From contig CALGUJ010000294.1 of the NCBI GenBank assembly GCA_937902055.1, positions 1-6,801 of the forward strand: a stretch of DNA of 6,801 nucleotides, read 5' to 3'. Positions within the stretch are counted from its first letter, which is position 1, and every line of letters starts with the position of its first letter. The position numbers and the translations under genes are program-made. Below are positions 1-6,801 of this stretch, piece after piece. The notes under the pieces were generated by a model that had not been told where the DNA came from, did no database searches, and was given only the letters and a program-made list of their open reading frames with translations. Origin of the DNA: an uncultured Pelolinea sp. (lineage in GTDB: Bacteria > Chloroflexota > Anaerolineae > Anaerolineales > Anaerolineaceae).

Positions 1-389
1 TCCATGGTTTCAACTCCTGGGTGCCGGGCGAGGTCAGTTGGATCATCCCCAACGATGCAGGGTTGAAAGATGATTCGAAGATTCCGGCGCTGGTCCAGCC
101 TTACGTGGACATGCTGCGCGCTTTCGGATTCCGGGACGATTTTTTGGTGGTCTACCTGCGGCCGGCTGTGTATCTGTACCTGGCAGGTTTCTGTGTGGCG
201 GCATTGATCCTGCGCCGCAGAGATTACAGAGTTCTGCTGGTACTCATCCCCACCCTGCTGCAATCCGCCATCCTGTTTTTGGTCAGCTACGCGCCGGCTA
301 TCCGCTACCAGTACAGCGTTTACTTGGTGGGCACGCTGCTGCTGGTATTGCCGTTCCTGCCGGACGCGGGCACAGAAGAAAACAACTGA
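1..389 (+). CDS. C-terminal fragment of a multi-pass membrane protein, possibly GT-C-like
   Basis: The reading frame is open from base 3 to the TGA at 387-389, so this is the last 128 residues of a gene that begins before the window. A GTG at 21 lies in frame but has no ribosome site and sits inside continuous coding sequence, so I do not treat it as a start. The fragment begins with a polar loop containing SWIIPNDAG, then about three hydrophobic helices (roughly residues 50-68, 76-98 and 103-119) and a short acidic tail. Between the last two helices is APAIRYQYSVYL, which recalls the Arg-Tyr motif before a late helix in many GT-C glycosyltransferases and related uncharacterised membrane families. 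From this and from the three neighbours, I infer another membrane glycosyltransferase or a relative. Too little is visible to name a family. It probably shares a transcript with the next gene, 46 bases downstream. Confidence 0.75.
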   Translation, partial: HGFNSWVPGEVSWIIPNDAGLKDDSKIPALVQPYVDMLRAFGFRDDFLVVYLRPAVYLYLAGFCVAALILRRRDYRVLLVLIPTLLQSAILFLVSYAPAIRYQYSVYLVGTLLLVLPFLPDAGTEENN

Positions 390-406
390 TAGTCTAGGGG
401 CAATCG

Positions 407-445
407 ATGACAATGAGTCAGAGAGCGTTTAAAAGATGGGCATGA
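407..445 (+). other. possible 12-codon leader reading frame overlapping the next gene
   Basis: An ATG at 407 follows AGGGG (396-400) at a spacing of 6, a better ribosome site than any in front of the next gene. It opens a 12-codon frame reading MTMSQRAFKRWA, with TGA at 443-445. That stop overlaps the second in-frame ATG of the next gene (442-444) in the ATGA arrangement typical of translational coupling. The frame could be a leader that delivers ribosomes to the membrane-protein start. It could equally be chance, because short frames are common and nothing shows that it is translated. Confidence 0.2.
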
Positions 446-2211
446 TTTGGGAACAGTCACAAAAATTCCTGGAAAGCAGGCGGGGCGCCCTGATCGCCTT
501 GCTTGCGATCTTCGTGTTGGGAGTGCTGGGGACAGTGTACCTGGTGGACGCGAACGTGTACGGCCCGATGCATTTCAACGACGAGGTGCGCTATTGGGAA
601 ATTGCGCTCAACCTCTCTAAAGGCACTTTCTCTTTTGCTGAAAATACCGATTACCCACCTTTTTATTCCGTTTCCCTACTGCCGGCTTTTTACTTCTTTT
701 CGCCGTTCGCGCGCTATGCCGCGGCGCTTTGGCTCAACGCGATCTACGTGACCAGCGCGATTATCCCGGCTTACCTGATCCTGCGTAAATTCCTCAACCG
801 CCGCGCATCCCTGCTGGCGGTGATCGTGCTGCTGTGCAGCCCGATCCAGGTGGTTATCCCGCGCGTGCTGATCAGCGAAAATACCTTTTACCCATTGTTC
901 ATGTGGGCGTTCCTGCTGGCTTTCACCAACCTTGCGCCGGTTGAGCGCAAAATCCACTACCTGGAAGACGCCGCGTTCGGCATCCTGCTGGCGTTGCTGT
1001 ACGCCACGCGCTTCATCGCTCTGGCGCTGATCCCGGCGCTGCTGCTGATTTGGTGGCTGAAACCGTATGGGGATGAAAAGCCTCCGTTGTTTCTGTCGTG
1101 GAAGAAATTGCTTCACCTGGCGGTCGTGCTGGCGCCCATGCTGGCGCTGGTGGGGATGTGGTTCGCGCAAGGCCTGGCGGATGGGGCGTCGTTGAAAATG
1201 ATGATGGGATTCTCCATCGCCGACCATCCCAACCCGGCCCAGCTCGGCAGGCGACGGTTGGTGATGAGGATGATTTTCTATTTATCCTACAGCGTCTTGA
1301 TCGCCGCGCCGTACCTGGGATTGATGCTGGCATCGCTTGCGCAATTCAAGTTGAAGAAATGGCGCGAGGACGCCAATCGCTGGTGGATCGCGCTGGGGAT
1401 CATCATTTTCTTTTTCCTGCTGGCATGCGTGCGTCATTCCTGGCGGGCGGCCTATAATTACCCCGATCCGGTGAAACTGCAGGGACGCTACATCATGTAT
1501 TTCGGCCCGCTGTTCCTCATCAGCGCGTTCATTTATTTCAAGGCACAAGCGCTGCCCAAAAGGACCGCCCTTTTTAAAGGAGCGATCATTTTGTTAGCCG
1601 GCGCATTGGTGATCTTCTCCTACGCGGTGTTGTTCGAGCAGTTTATTTTCCTGAAGGCGGAATTGGGCGCTTCGGTAAATTCACCTTACGGCAGCCTGAT
1701 GCGCACCCTGAAGAGCGGTTACGTTGCCCTGACGCTGGCAGGCGCGGCAGTGAGCACGCTCCTGATCGGCAGAAAGCGGTCGCTTCAAATTGGGATTTTC
1801 TCGTTTTTGCTGATCGCCTTTTACCTGTTCGGCGACGCGCGCATTTACCAAAGGATCTTGACCTCGCGCCAATTGTTGAATTCACACATTCATAACCTGC
1901 TGGAGGTCATCGAACCTTACATCCCCGAAGCCGAAGACCGCGCGGCCATCACACTTGAAATCCCCAGCGCGAGCGAATCGCGCGTGATCCGCGCCTGGCA
2001 GCAATCCCTGAACTTCGCCGGGTACACCGGGAATGCATTGATCCCGAGCAGCGAAGTGGACGCCGATCCCGACCTGGTATTCCAGGCGGAGTACGCCGGC
2101 CGCCAGTTCCGGCTGCATCAATTGACAGCCGAGGAATACAGACAATCAGACGCGTATAAATTTTCTCATTCGGGCTATTACTATGCCTTTGAGGAAATAA
2201 CCCAGGATTAA
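436..2211 (+). CDS. GT-C fold membrane glycosyltransferase (GT39/PMT-like)
   Basis: The 591-residue protein probably transfers a sugar from a polyprenyl-phosphate carrier to an acceptor outside the cytoplasmic membrane. After a 16-residue N-terminus, the first helix (17-37) leads into an external loop with Asp49-Glu50 in FNDEVRYW; an acidic pair here is the catalytic or metal-binding hallmark of GT-C enzymes. TDYPPFYS (71-78) matches the Pro-Pro/aromatic element that often follows. SENTFYPLF (147-155) and QGRYIMYFGP (349-358) recall the Ser-Glu and Gly-Arg-Tyr motifs of family 39-like proteins. I count about 12-13 helices up to residue 466, then a soluble 125-residue tail predicted outside the cell. 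The ATG at 436 is the first possible start because TAA at 430-432 closes the frame upstream. Its ribosome site is weak (GAGAG at 421-425), and ATG 442 is an alternative. Fold assignment is fairly sure; donor and acceptor are unknown. Confidence 0.85.
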   Translation: MGMIWEQSQKFLESRRGALIALLAIFVLGVLGTVYLVDANVYGPMHFNDEVRYWEIALNLSKGTFSFAENTDYPPFYSVSLLPAFYFFSPFARYAAALWLNAIYVTSAIIPAYLILRKFLNRRASLLAVIVLLCSPIQVVIPRVLISENTFYPLFMWAFLLAFTNLAPVERKIHYLEDAAFGILLALLYATRFIALALIPALLLIWWLKPYGDEKPPLFLSWKKLLHLAVVLAPMLALVGMWFAQGLADGASLKMMMGFSIADHPNPAQLGRRRLVMRMIFYLSYSVLIAAPYLGLMLASLAQFKLKKWREDANRWWIALGIIIFFFLLACVRHSWRAAYNYPDPVKLQGRYIMYFGPLFLISAFIYFKAQALPKRTALFKGAIILLAGALVIFSYAVLFEQFIFLKAELGASVNSPYGSLMRTLKSGYVALTLAGAAVSTLLIGRKRSLQIGIFSFLLIAFYLFGDARIYQRILTSRQLLNSHIHNLLEVIEPYIPEAEDRAAITLEIPSASESRVIRAWQQSLNFAGYTGNALIPSSEVDADPDLVFQAEYAGRQFRLHQLTAEEYRQSDAYKFSHSGYYYAFEEITQD

Positions 2212-2285
2212 GCGGCGCAGCTTTGCATTAGAATAAATCACTGTTTGGAATGGATGGCTGATCGGAATCAATATGAATTATCGGA

Positions 2286-2290
2286 AGAGG
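2286..2290 (+). promoter_or_regulatory. ribosome binding site favouring the GTG start at 2296
   Basis: AAGAGG ends at 2290, five bases before GTG 2296. The two upstream in-frame candidates are poorer: TTG 2245 has no purine-rich site, and ATG 2254 has only GGAA (2247-2250), three bases away. The purines here would also arise from a Glu-Glu-Glu-Lys stretch if translation began upstream, so the site favours but does not prove the shorter start. Confidence 0.5.
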
Positions 2291-2295
2291 AAAAA

Positions 2296-4887
2296 GTGAT
2301 CAAGAAACAACCAAGAAACCTTCTTGCGGACACTCTGAAATTTCTCACGCTCATTGCGATTGAAGGGTTTGCAGCCGCAGCCTGGCTGCTACTGATACCA
2401 AAGTCATCCAGCAACGCAGAATTCCTGGGCTATTCTTTTGAGCGCCTGGCCTTATTGGTGCCAATTCTCGGCCTGGCGGCTCTGGCGGGATTTCTGAGAC
2501 TGGCGCTAAAAACCCGGCCAAACTGGCAGGCTGCACTGGAAAATAAAAAAACTAGAGTCGATCTGTCACGCTGGGGAATTGTGCTGAGTTTCCTTTTGGC
2601 GTTATTCTCATGGACAATTCCATTTTTTGTTTTCTTCCTGCTCATCCTTGATGATATCGGCGCTTACGTTCGCCTGCTGCCGGTTTTTGTTTATGCTTTT
2701 ATGGTCGGGATGGAGTGCATTGTTTTCATCGCGTTGAACTGGTTGGACGGCACTCAAAAGAACGGGGAAGATCAAAAAGTCTTTTTCTTTAAAAAACCAT
2801 TCTGGATTATTGCCGGGTTGTTGATCCTGATCTGGTCGGTGATCGAACTAACCGGCTTGGGTAAAGCGCCGGAATTTGTGTCCATTATTTCCCTTGGAGT
2901 GCCTTTGCTGGAAGGACAGATCTGGTACATGGCGGGATTGGTCGGCTTAATCCTTTGCCTGACCAATGCGTGGACGCGACTGCCAAGAAAAGAAGGGCAA
3001 AGAACCAAAGCCAATCTCGATCTCATTATCTGTGTTTTACTGTGGGTTTTGGCAGCGGTATTATGGCTGAGCCTGCCATTGCCGAATAATAGCTATTTTG
3101 CACCCAGGCAGCTGCCACCGAACAACACCGTTTATCCCTTTTCCGACGCGGCGCAGTACGATATGAATTCACTTTGGGTATGGAAGGGTTCGATAAAGGA
3201 TATTGTCATTTCCAAGCCCCTCTACGTTTCCTTCCTGGCGCTGGTCCATGCGTTGGTTGGGCTGGATTACGAGAAAGTAATCCTCGCGCAGACGTTGGTG
3301 CTGGCGCTGCTTCCTGCGGTGCTCTACCTGATCGGGAAAGAAATGCACAGCCGTTTGGGAGGCGTCCTGTTGGGCATGTTCGCGATTTTCCGGGAGATGA
3401 ACTCTATCCAGGCGATCAACTTTGCCAACGTATCCAACTCCAAACTGCTGCTTTCCGACCTGCCGGCGACGCTTGTGGTGTGCGTGCTGGTGCTGACGGT
3501 GATCCGCTGGCTTAAATCAGACGACGCGAAAATCGGATTGAGGCCTTTTATCATCGGCGGATTGGTAGGCTGCCTGAACCTGATGCGCATCCAAACCATG
3601 CTCCTCGAACCATTCTTCATTTTGGTTTTCATTATCCGTTACCGCAAGAATTTTAAAAAAATCCTGCAAGCCTGCGCAATTTTCACCCTGGCGGTAGCTT
3701 TGATCATCGGTCCGGTTCTGATCAGGAACCACTCCATCACGGGTGTATATTGGCTGGATAACCCCACCGCATCCTCTTCTCTCTACCGCTTTTTCCTAAG
3801 CGCCAGCGACGAGGAATTGGAGATCCCGCAAGCTGCAAGCGAAGAGCAAATGCTGAATCGCAACATCAGCGTGATTTCCCAGATCATTAGCAAGAACCTG
3901 GGCACCGTGGTGTACATGAGTATCGACAATTTCATGCGGAATTTTATCTCCACTGTGCTGATTTTCCCTGTGCGGGCCGGCAACGGAATCGGATTGCTTG
4001 ATTACCTGCAAATTCGCGATCCATTCTGGATGGACGTTTACAGTCAAGCCAATATTCGGAACGCGTTGGTGGTGCTGTTCAATTTAATAATGATCTCCTT
4101 CGGCATGGCCGCGGTTGGTCGCAAGAACAGCTCGACGCTCATCTGGATATTGGGTTTTTATTGCATTTACAGTTCGAGTTCGGCGTTGGTGCGCTTGTCC
4201 GGATGGCGTTTTATCATGCCGGTGGATTGGTTGTCCATGGCGTTTTTTGCGTTTGGGATGGTCGATGGCGGACGCTGGCTGGCTTCACGATTAGTAGGTT
4301 GGGACGGGATCGGAAATGAAGATGATTTGACCGGATATCAAGCAGACGTTCCAGCCAGTTCATTCACCTGGAAACCGGCGCTTGCATTCGGAATTACCTT
4401 CCTGCTGATTGGCGCATTTATCTCCATTCGGGAGAATTTGCTTCCCGTTAATTATCCCGAACTCTCGCAAGCCGAAGTTTGCACGACCATCCAGAAAGCC
4501 CTGGATGGCAGCCGCTGGGAAGACCAGAGCACCGAACTCTATGAGTTTTGCCTCCGCGAAGATGTGAAGGCTTTCGCGGGTGTCGGTATTTACCCGCGCC
4601 TCTTCAACCGGGGAGAGGGATATTACAAGCGAAATTATGATCCATATTTCGGCATTCAGGATTACCGCCGGTTGGTATTTCGAACGGTTGGCGACCCAAA
4701 TGGCAAGGTTTTCATCAAAACGGATGAAAAGAAGATCCAATTTCCAGACGGCGCCTTGGTCTACGTGGTCGGAGAGGATGTATCGAAATTTGAAGCGCGG
4801 GTGGTGTTGATCGACGGCGAAAAACCGCAATTGATCGTCTCCTCGGGGGATTTTTCCGAAGCCGCCGAATCTTCTACGCCGGATTAA
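2296..4887 (+). CDS. large GT-C-like membrane protein with N-terminal membrane extension
   Basis: The frame is open from TTG 2245; I choose GTG 2296 (863 residues) for its ribosome site, with ATG 2254 (877 residues) close behind. The protein has two membrane parts. Residues 1-235 hold about six helices (near 15-34, 49-69, 92-117, 121-149, 167-185 and 207-223) and no motif I recognise. The GT-C-like core starts with the helix at 240-259. It has FSDAAQYD (282-289), where Asp284 fits the catalytic acid of the first external loop, then SDLPATL (387-393, Asp388) and GWRFIMPVDW (636-645), which recalls the Arg-aromatic motif of family 39-like enzymes. About a dozen helices run to residue 710, followed by a soluble tail (718-863) with Cys729 and Cys752. 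It is longer than typical GT-C enzymes, mostly because of the N-terminal part. I infer a polyprenyl-phosphate-sugar-dependent glycosyltransferase of unknown substrate. G+C looks lower than in the next gene. Confidence 0.8.
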   Translation: MIKKQPRNLLADTLKFLTLIAIEGFAAAAWLLLIPKSSSNAEFLGYSFERLALLVPILGLAALAGFLRLALKTRPNWQAALENKKTRVDLSRWGIVLSFLLALFSWTIPFFVFFLLILDDIGAYVRLLPVFVYAFMVGMECIVFIALNWLDGTQKNGEDQKVFFFKKPFWIIAGLLILIWSVIELTGLGKAPEFVSIISLGVPLLEGQIWYMAGLVGLILCLTNAWTRLPRKEGQRTKANLDLIICVLLWVLAAVLWLSLPLPNNSYFAPRQLPPNNTVYPFSDAAQYDMNSLWVWKGSIKDIVISKPLYVSFLALVHALVGLDYEKVILAQTLVLALLPAVLYLIGKEMHSRLGGVLLGMFAIFREMNSIQAINFANVSNSKLLLSDLPATLVVCVLVLTVIRWLKSDDAKIGLRPFIIGGLVGCLNLMRIQTMLLEPFFILVFIIRYRKNFKKILQACAIFTLAVALIIGPVLIRNHSITGVYWLDNPTASSSLYRFFLSASDEELEIPQAASEEQMLNRNISVISQIISKNLGTVVYMSIDNFMRNFISTVLIFPVRAGNGIGLLDYLQIRDPFWMDVYSQANIRNALVVLFNLIMISFGMAAVGRKNSSTLIWILGFYCIYSSSSALVRLSGWRFIMPVDWLSMAFFAFGMVDGGRWLASRLVGWDGIGNEDDLTGYQADVPASSFTWKPALAFGITFLLIGAFISIRENLLPVNYPELSQAEVCTTIQKALDGSRWEDQSTELYEFCLREDVKAFAGVGIYPRLFNRGEGYYKRNYDPYFGIQDYRRLVFRTVGDPNGKVFIKTDEKKIQFPDGALVYVVGEDVSKFEARVVLIDGEKPQLIVSSGDFSEAAESSTPD

Positions 4888-4894
4888 GAAAGAC

Positions 4895-4900
4895 AGGTGG
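4895..4900 (+). promoter_or_regulatory. ribosome binding site setting the ATG 4906 start
   Basis: AGGTGG lies five bases before ATG 4906 and differs from the consensus AGGAGG at one base. The in-frame GTG at 4897 falls inside this site and has only weak purines upstream (AAGAAAGA), so the ATG is the better start. The site begins seven bases after the preceding stop codon, which fits translation of both genes from one message. Confidence 0.75.
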
Positions 4901-4905
4901 ACCGT

Positions 4906-6765
4906 ATGAGCGAGATCTATGACCGTATCCGGGAAAACAAGCTCCTATATTGGATACTTTTAATTTTGATCGGTGCGGCTTTCCTGACGCAAGCCGTGAT
5001 TTACGCCCACCAGATGCCCTCGCGGGTGGACGAGGGTTCCTTCCTGATCAAAGGCTATTATTACATTAAAGGCATCTACCAGCCTTTTCAGGATTACGGC
5101 CCGTGGACCAACAACATGCCGCTGGCGTATTACATCCCCGGGCTGGCGCAGGCGGCTTTCGGGCCCGGACTGAAGACCGGGCGCTACTTCGCCATTTTCA
5201 TGGCCTTCCTGATGCTGGCGGCGGTCTGGCTGCTGCTGCGCCGGTTGAAGGGCAAGTGGTGGGCGCTGGCGGGCATGCTGTTCTTCGCCCTCAACCCCGC
5301 GCTGATCAAAACCTATGTTCAGGCGGTTTCGCAGGTAATCGTGGCCTGCCTGCTGGCCTGGTCGTTATTCTTCCTGATTGGTGAAAAGCGCAGCCTGACC
5401 CAGGTCGGGCTGGGGGCGTTCTTTTGCGCGCTGACCACCCTGACGCGCCAAAACATGGTTTTCATGATGGTTTTTGCCGTCCTGTACGCGTGGATCGTTT
5501 TCGGAAAGAAAGCCGGCTGGACGGCGCTGGTTTGCGCCGGCGCGCCATTCCTGCTGGCGCATGTGATTTTTTACCCGCGCATCATTTCGTTATGGGCGTC
5601 CTGGCTGCCCGGCTTCATCCTGAAGGTGATTCGTTATGAGGCGGTCAGCAGCGGCGGGGTGGAACAAGTTTGGTCGCCCGAGATCGGGCTACTGACGCGA
5701 TTCACTTCTTTTTTCACCACGCTACGTTATTACTTCATCCCATTGATTGGAGTGCTGCTAAGCCTCATACTCCTGCCGCGCAAGGAAGCCTGGAAATCGA
5801 AGGTTGAACGACAGACGGTGCTCTTCCTCGGCTTGTTGTTCACGGTCATGTTCCTGATGCACGCCTGGGCCTCACTGGGCAAGAATTATTGCGTGTATTG
5901 CTTTCCCAATTACCTGGCGTTCTTCATCCCGATCGCGGTAGTAATGGCGGCGATCGTTTTGAGCAACCTGGCCGGCATCCAGCCCAAAATCGGGATTTTA
6001 TGGGCCATCCTGATCGGGCTGTTCTTTATCCCGGGCGCTTTCCTGGGCAGCCTGGAAACGGTCGGGCGCCGGGTGATGAGCCTGGCGGTGCCGCGCTTCA
6101 AGGGCGGGCAAATGGTGAGCGGCAGCACCGAACTCTGGAAATTGTTCAGCAACCGCTTTGGCTATACTTACGACGAACTGCTGCCCTACATCGCTGTGGC
6201 CTTCGGCTTGATGATCGCAGTCAGTTTCCTTTTCCTGGCCTGGCTGGCTTATCGCGCATTCGGCAAATGGAATAGGCTGCAGGCGGGCAATTTTATCCTG
6301 GCCGCATTGATTGTTGCTTCATTGGTCCTGATGCCCAGTCCGTTGCTGGCTGACATGCAAACCAGCAACACCTGCGGCGGGGACGTGCTGAACGCGTACG
6401 AAAAAGTCGGCGCGCAATTGAACGAGCGCATCCCGGCGGGCGTTACGGTTTATTGGGCGGGCGGCAGCGTGGTGACGCCGCTGCTCTACCTGACGGATGA
6501 TTACGTGCATCCGCAATTGCTGAATGGCGTGTATTCCAAATATTTGGGCGGCGAGCGCGATGAGCTGGAAAGAAAGGGGTATTACAACGCTGCGTCCATC
6601 GAAGCCTGGCGCGCGGAGGCGGATTTCATTGTTAACGGCAACGTTAAAATGGTAGGGAGCTGGCTTACCTTTTTGAATTCAGACGATTACGACGAATACC
6701 AGCATACGGACGCTCTGGATCCCTGCGACCCGAGCACGTTTTTACGGATATACAAGAAAAAATAA
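4906..6765 (+). CDS. family 39-like (PMT_2/ArnT-type) membrane glycosyltransferase
   Basis: This 619-residue protein is the clearest family 39-like enzyme here. It probably moves a sugar from a polyprenyl-phosphate donor onto a lipid, glycan or protein on the outer membrane face. Helix 1 (13-33) is followed by Asp42-Glu43 in SRVDEGSFL, the acidic pair expected of the catalytic loop. QDYGPW (62-67) and PLAYYIPG (72-79) match the Pro-Leu-aromatic element next to that loop in PMT_2 proteins. About 12-13 helices extend to residue 481; a soluble tail (482-619) predicted outside contains Cys490 and Cys607, well placed for a disulfide. Unusually, Cys329 and Cys332 form a CxxC at 5890-5901, just before the helix at 334-354, where the other two complete proteins carry an aromatic-Arg motif. 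ATG 4906 is chosen over GTG 4897 because of its ribosome site. It lies 18 bases after the previous gene and ends just before the terminator. The substrate is not deducible. Confidence 0.88.
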   Translation: MSEIYDRIRENKLLYWILLILIGAAFLTQAVIYAHQMPSRVDEGSFLIKGYYYIKGIYQPFQDYGPWTNNMPLAYYIPGLAQAAFGPGLKTGRYFAIFMAFLMLAAVWLLLRRLKGKWWALAGMLFFALNPALIKTYVQAVSQVIVACLLAWSLFFLIGEKRSLTQVGLGAFFCALTTLTRQNMVFMMVFAVLYAWIVFGKKAGWTALVCAGAPFLLAHVIFYPRIISLWASWLPGFILKVIRYEAVSSGGVEQVWSPEIGLLTRFTSFFTTLRYYFIPLIGVLLSLILLPRKEAWKSKVERQTVLFLGLLFTVMFLMHAWASLGKNYCVYCFPNYLAFFIPIAVVMAAIVLSNLAGIQPKIGILWAILIGLFFIPGAFLGSLETVGRRVMSLAVPRFKGGQMVSGSTELWKLFSNRFGYTYDELLPYIAVAFGLMIAVSFLFLAWLAYRAFGKWNRLQAGNFILAALIVASLVLMPSPLLADMQTSNTCGGDVLNAYEKVGAQLNERIPAGVTVYWAGGSVVTPLLYLTDDYVHPQLLNGVYSKYLGGERDELERKGYYNAASIEAWRAEADFIVNGNVKMVGSWLTFLNSDDYDEYQHTDALDPCDPSTFLRIYKKK

Positions 6766-6769
6766 AAGT

Positions 6770-6801
6770 AAAAGCCGGTGAGATTTTCACCGGCTTTTTT
6801 T
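6770..6801 (+). terminator. rho-independent terminator closing the gene cluster
   Basis: AAAAGCCGGTG (6770-6780) pairs perfectly with CACCGGCTTTT (6788-6798) around a seven-base loop (AGATTTT), an 11-bp stem with a G+C-rich centre. A run of seven T residues (6795-6801) reaches the window edge and may continue. It lies four bases after the last stop codon and is the only convincing terminator seen, so transcription of the whole set probably ends here. The A-run at its 5' side also gives a weaker possible terminator for traffic from the other strand. Confidence 0.93.

Noticed and set aside
407..445. Short frame before the second gene as its true start, joined by a frameshift
   Set aside because: The TTTAAAA stretch is not in register for a canonical -1 slip, and the second gene has its own ATG followed directly by a normal N-terminus and first helix.
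676..1227. A 183-codon open frame on the minus strand inside the second gene
   Set aside because: It lies wholly opposite a gene with clear membrane-protein character. Its product is rich in Gln, Arg and His, as expected from the reverse complement of Leu- and Ala-rich codons, and it has no recognisable domain.
2206..2245. Promoter-like TAGAAT at 2229-2234 in the gap before the third gene
   Set aside because: No acceptable -35 element lies about 17 bases upstream, the gap is short, and all genes are on one strand. A chance A+T-rich hexamer is more likely.
4360..4830. A 156-codon open frame on the minus strand inside the third gene
   Set aside because: It is opposite the coding sequence for the C-terminal part of the third protein, has no supporting motif or separate promoter, and is best explained as a shadow frame.
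4900..4928. Direct repeat GACCGTAT at 4900-4907 and 4921-4928 around the start of the fourth gene
   Set aside because: Eight bases, 21 apart, with no further copies noticed. It could be an operator pair, but chance or a small local duplication is enough to explain it.
6632..6647. Hairpin TTAACG-GCAA-CGTTAA with a GNRA-type loop inside the fourth gene
   Set aside because: Six-base arms with a given loop size are expected about once or twice in a window this long, and the bases are explained by coding for Val-Asn-Gly-Asn-Val.

Overview
The window holds four same-strand genes for multi-pass membrane proteins and ends in a strong intrinsic terminator. I found no RNA gene, mobile element, CRISPR array or origin. 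No gap between genes exceeds about 85 bases. The moderate-to-high G+C, the use of Shine-Dalgarno sites and the run of large, divergent GT-C-like membrane enzymes side by side would fit a Chloroflexota (Anaerolineae-like) genome. That placement is an impression from protein style, not a demonstrated assignment.

Layout. Bases 1-389 are the 3' end of a gene whose protein ends in about three membrane helices; its N-terminus lies outside the window. Bases 436-2211 encode a 591-residue GT-C-fold glycosyltransferase-like protein. Bases 2296-4887 (the frame is open from 2245) encode a protein of about 863 residues, in which a GT-C-like core follows an unusually long N-terminal membrane region of about 235 residues. 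Bases 4906-6765 encode a 619-residue protein resembling glycosyltransferase family 39 / PMT_2 (ArnT-like). An 11-bp hairpin followed by a T-run at 6770-6801 closes the unit.

How they may work together. GT-C enzymes sit in the cytoplasmic membrane and move a sugar from a polyprenyl-phosphate carrier to an acceptor on the outer face. The three complete proteins share that plan: an acidic motif in an early external loop, a bundle of helices, and a soluble C-terminal domain predicted outside the membrane. They differ strongly in sequence, so they probably act on different donors or acceptors, perhaps as successive steps in building one surface glycan or glycoprotein. The gaps are short (46, 84 and 18 bases with the starts chosen here), the strand is shared, and the only terminator seen is at the end, all consistent with one operon. 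No donor-synthesis enzyme, flippase or acceptor gene is visible, so substrate and pathway cannot be named.

The points most worth a second look are the N-terminal membrane extension of the third gene, a CxxC pair in the fourth where the other two complete proteins have an aromatic-Arg motif, and a 12-codon reading frame with a good ribosome site whose stop overlaps an ATG of the second gene.
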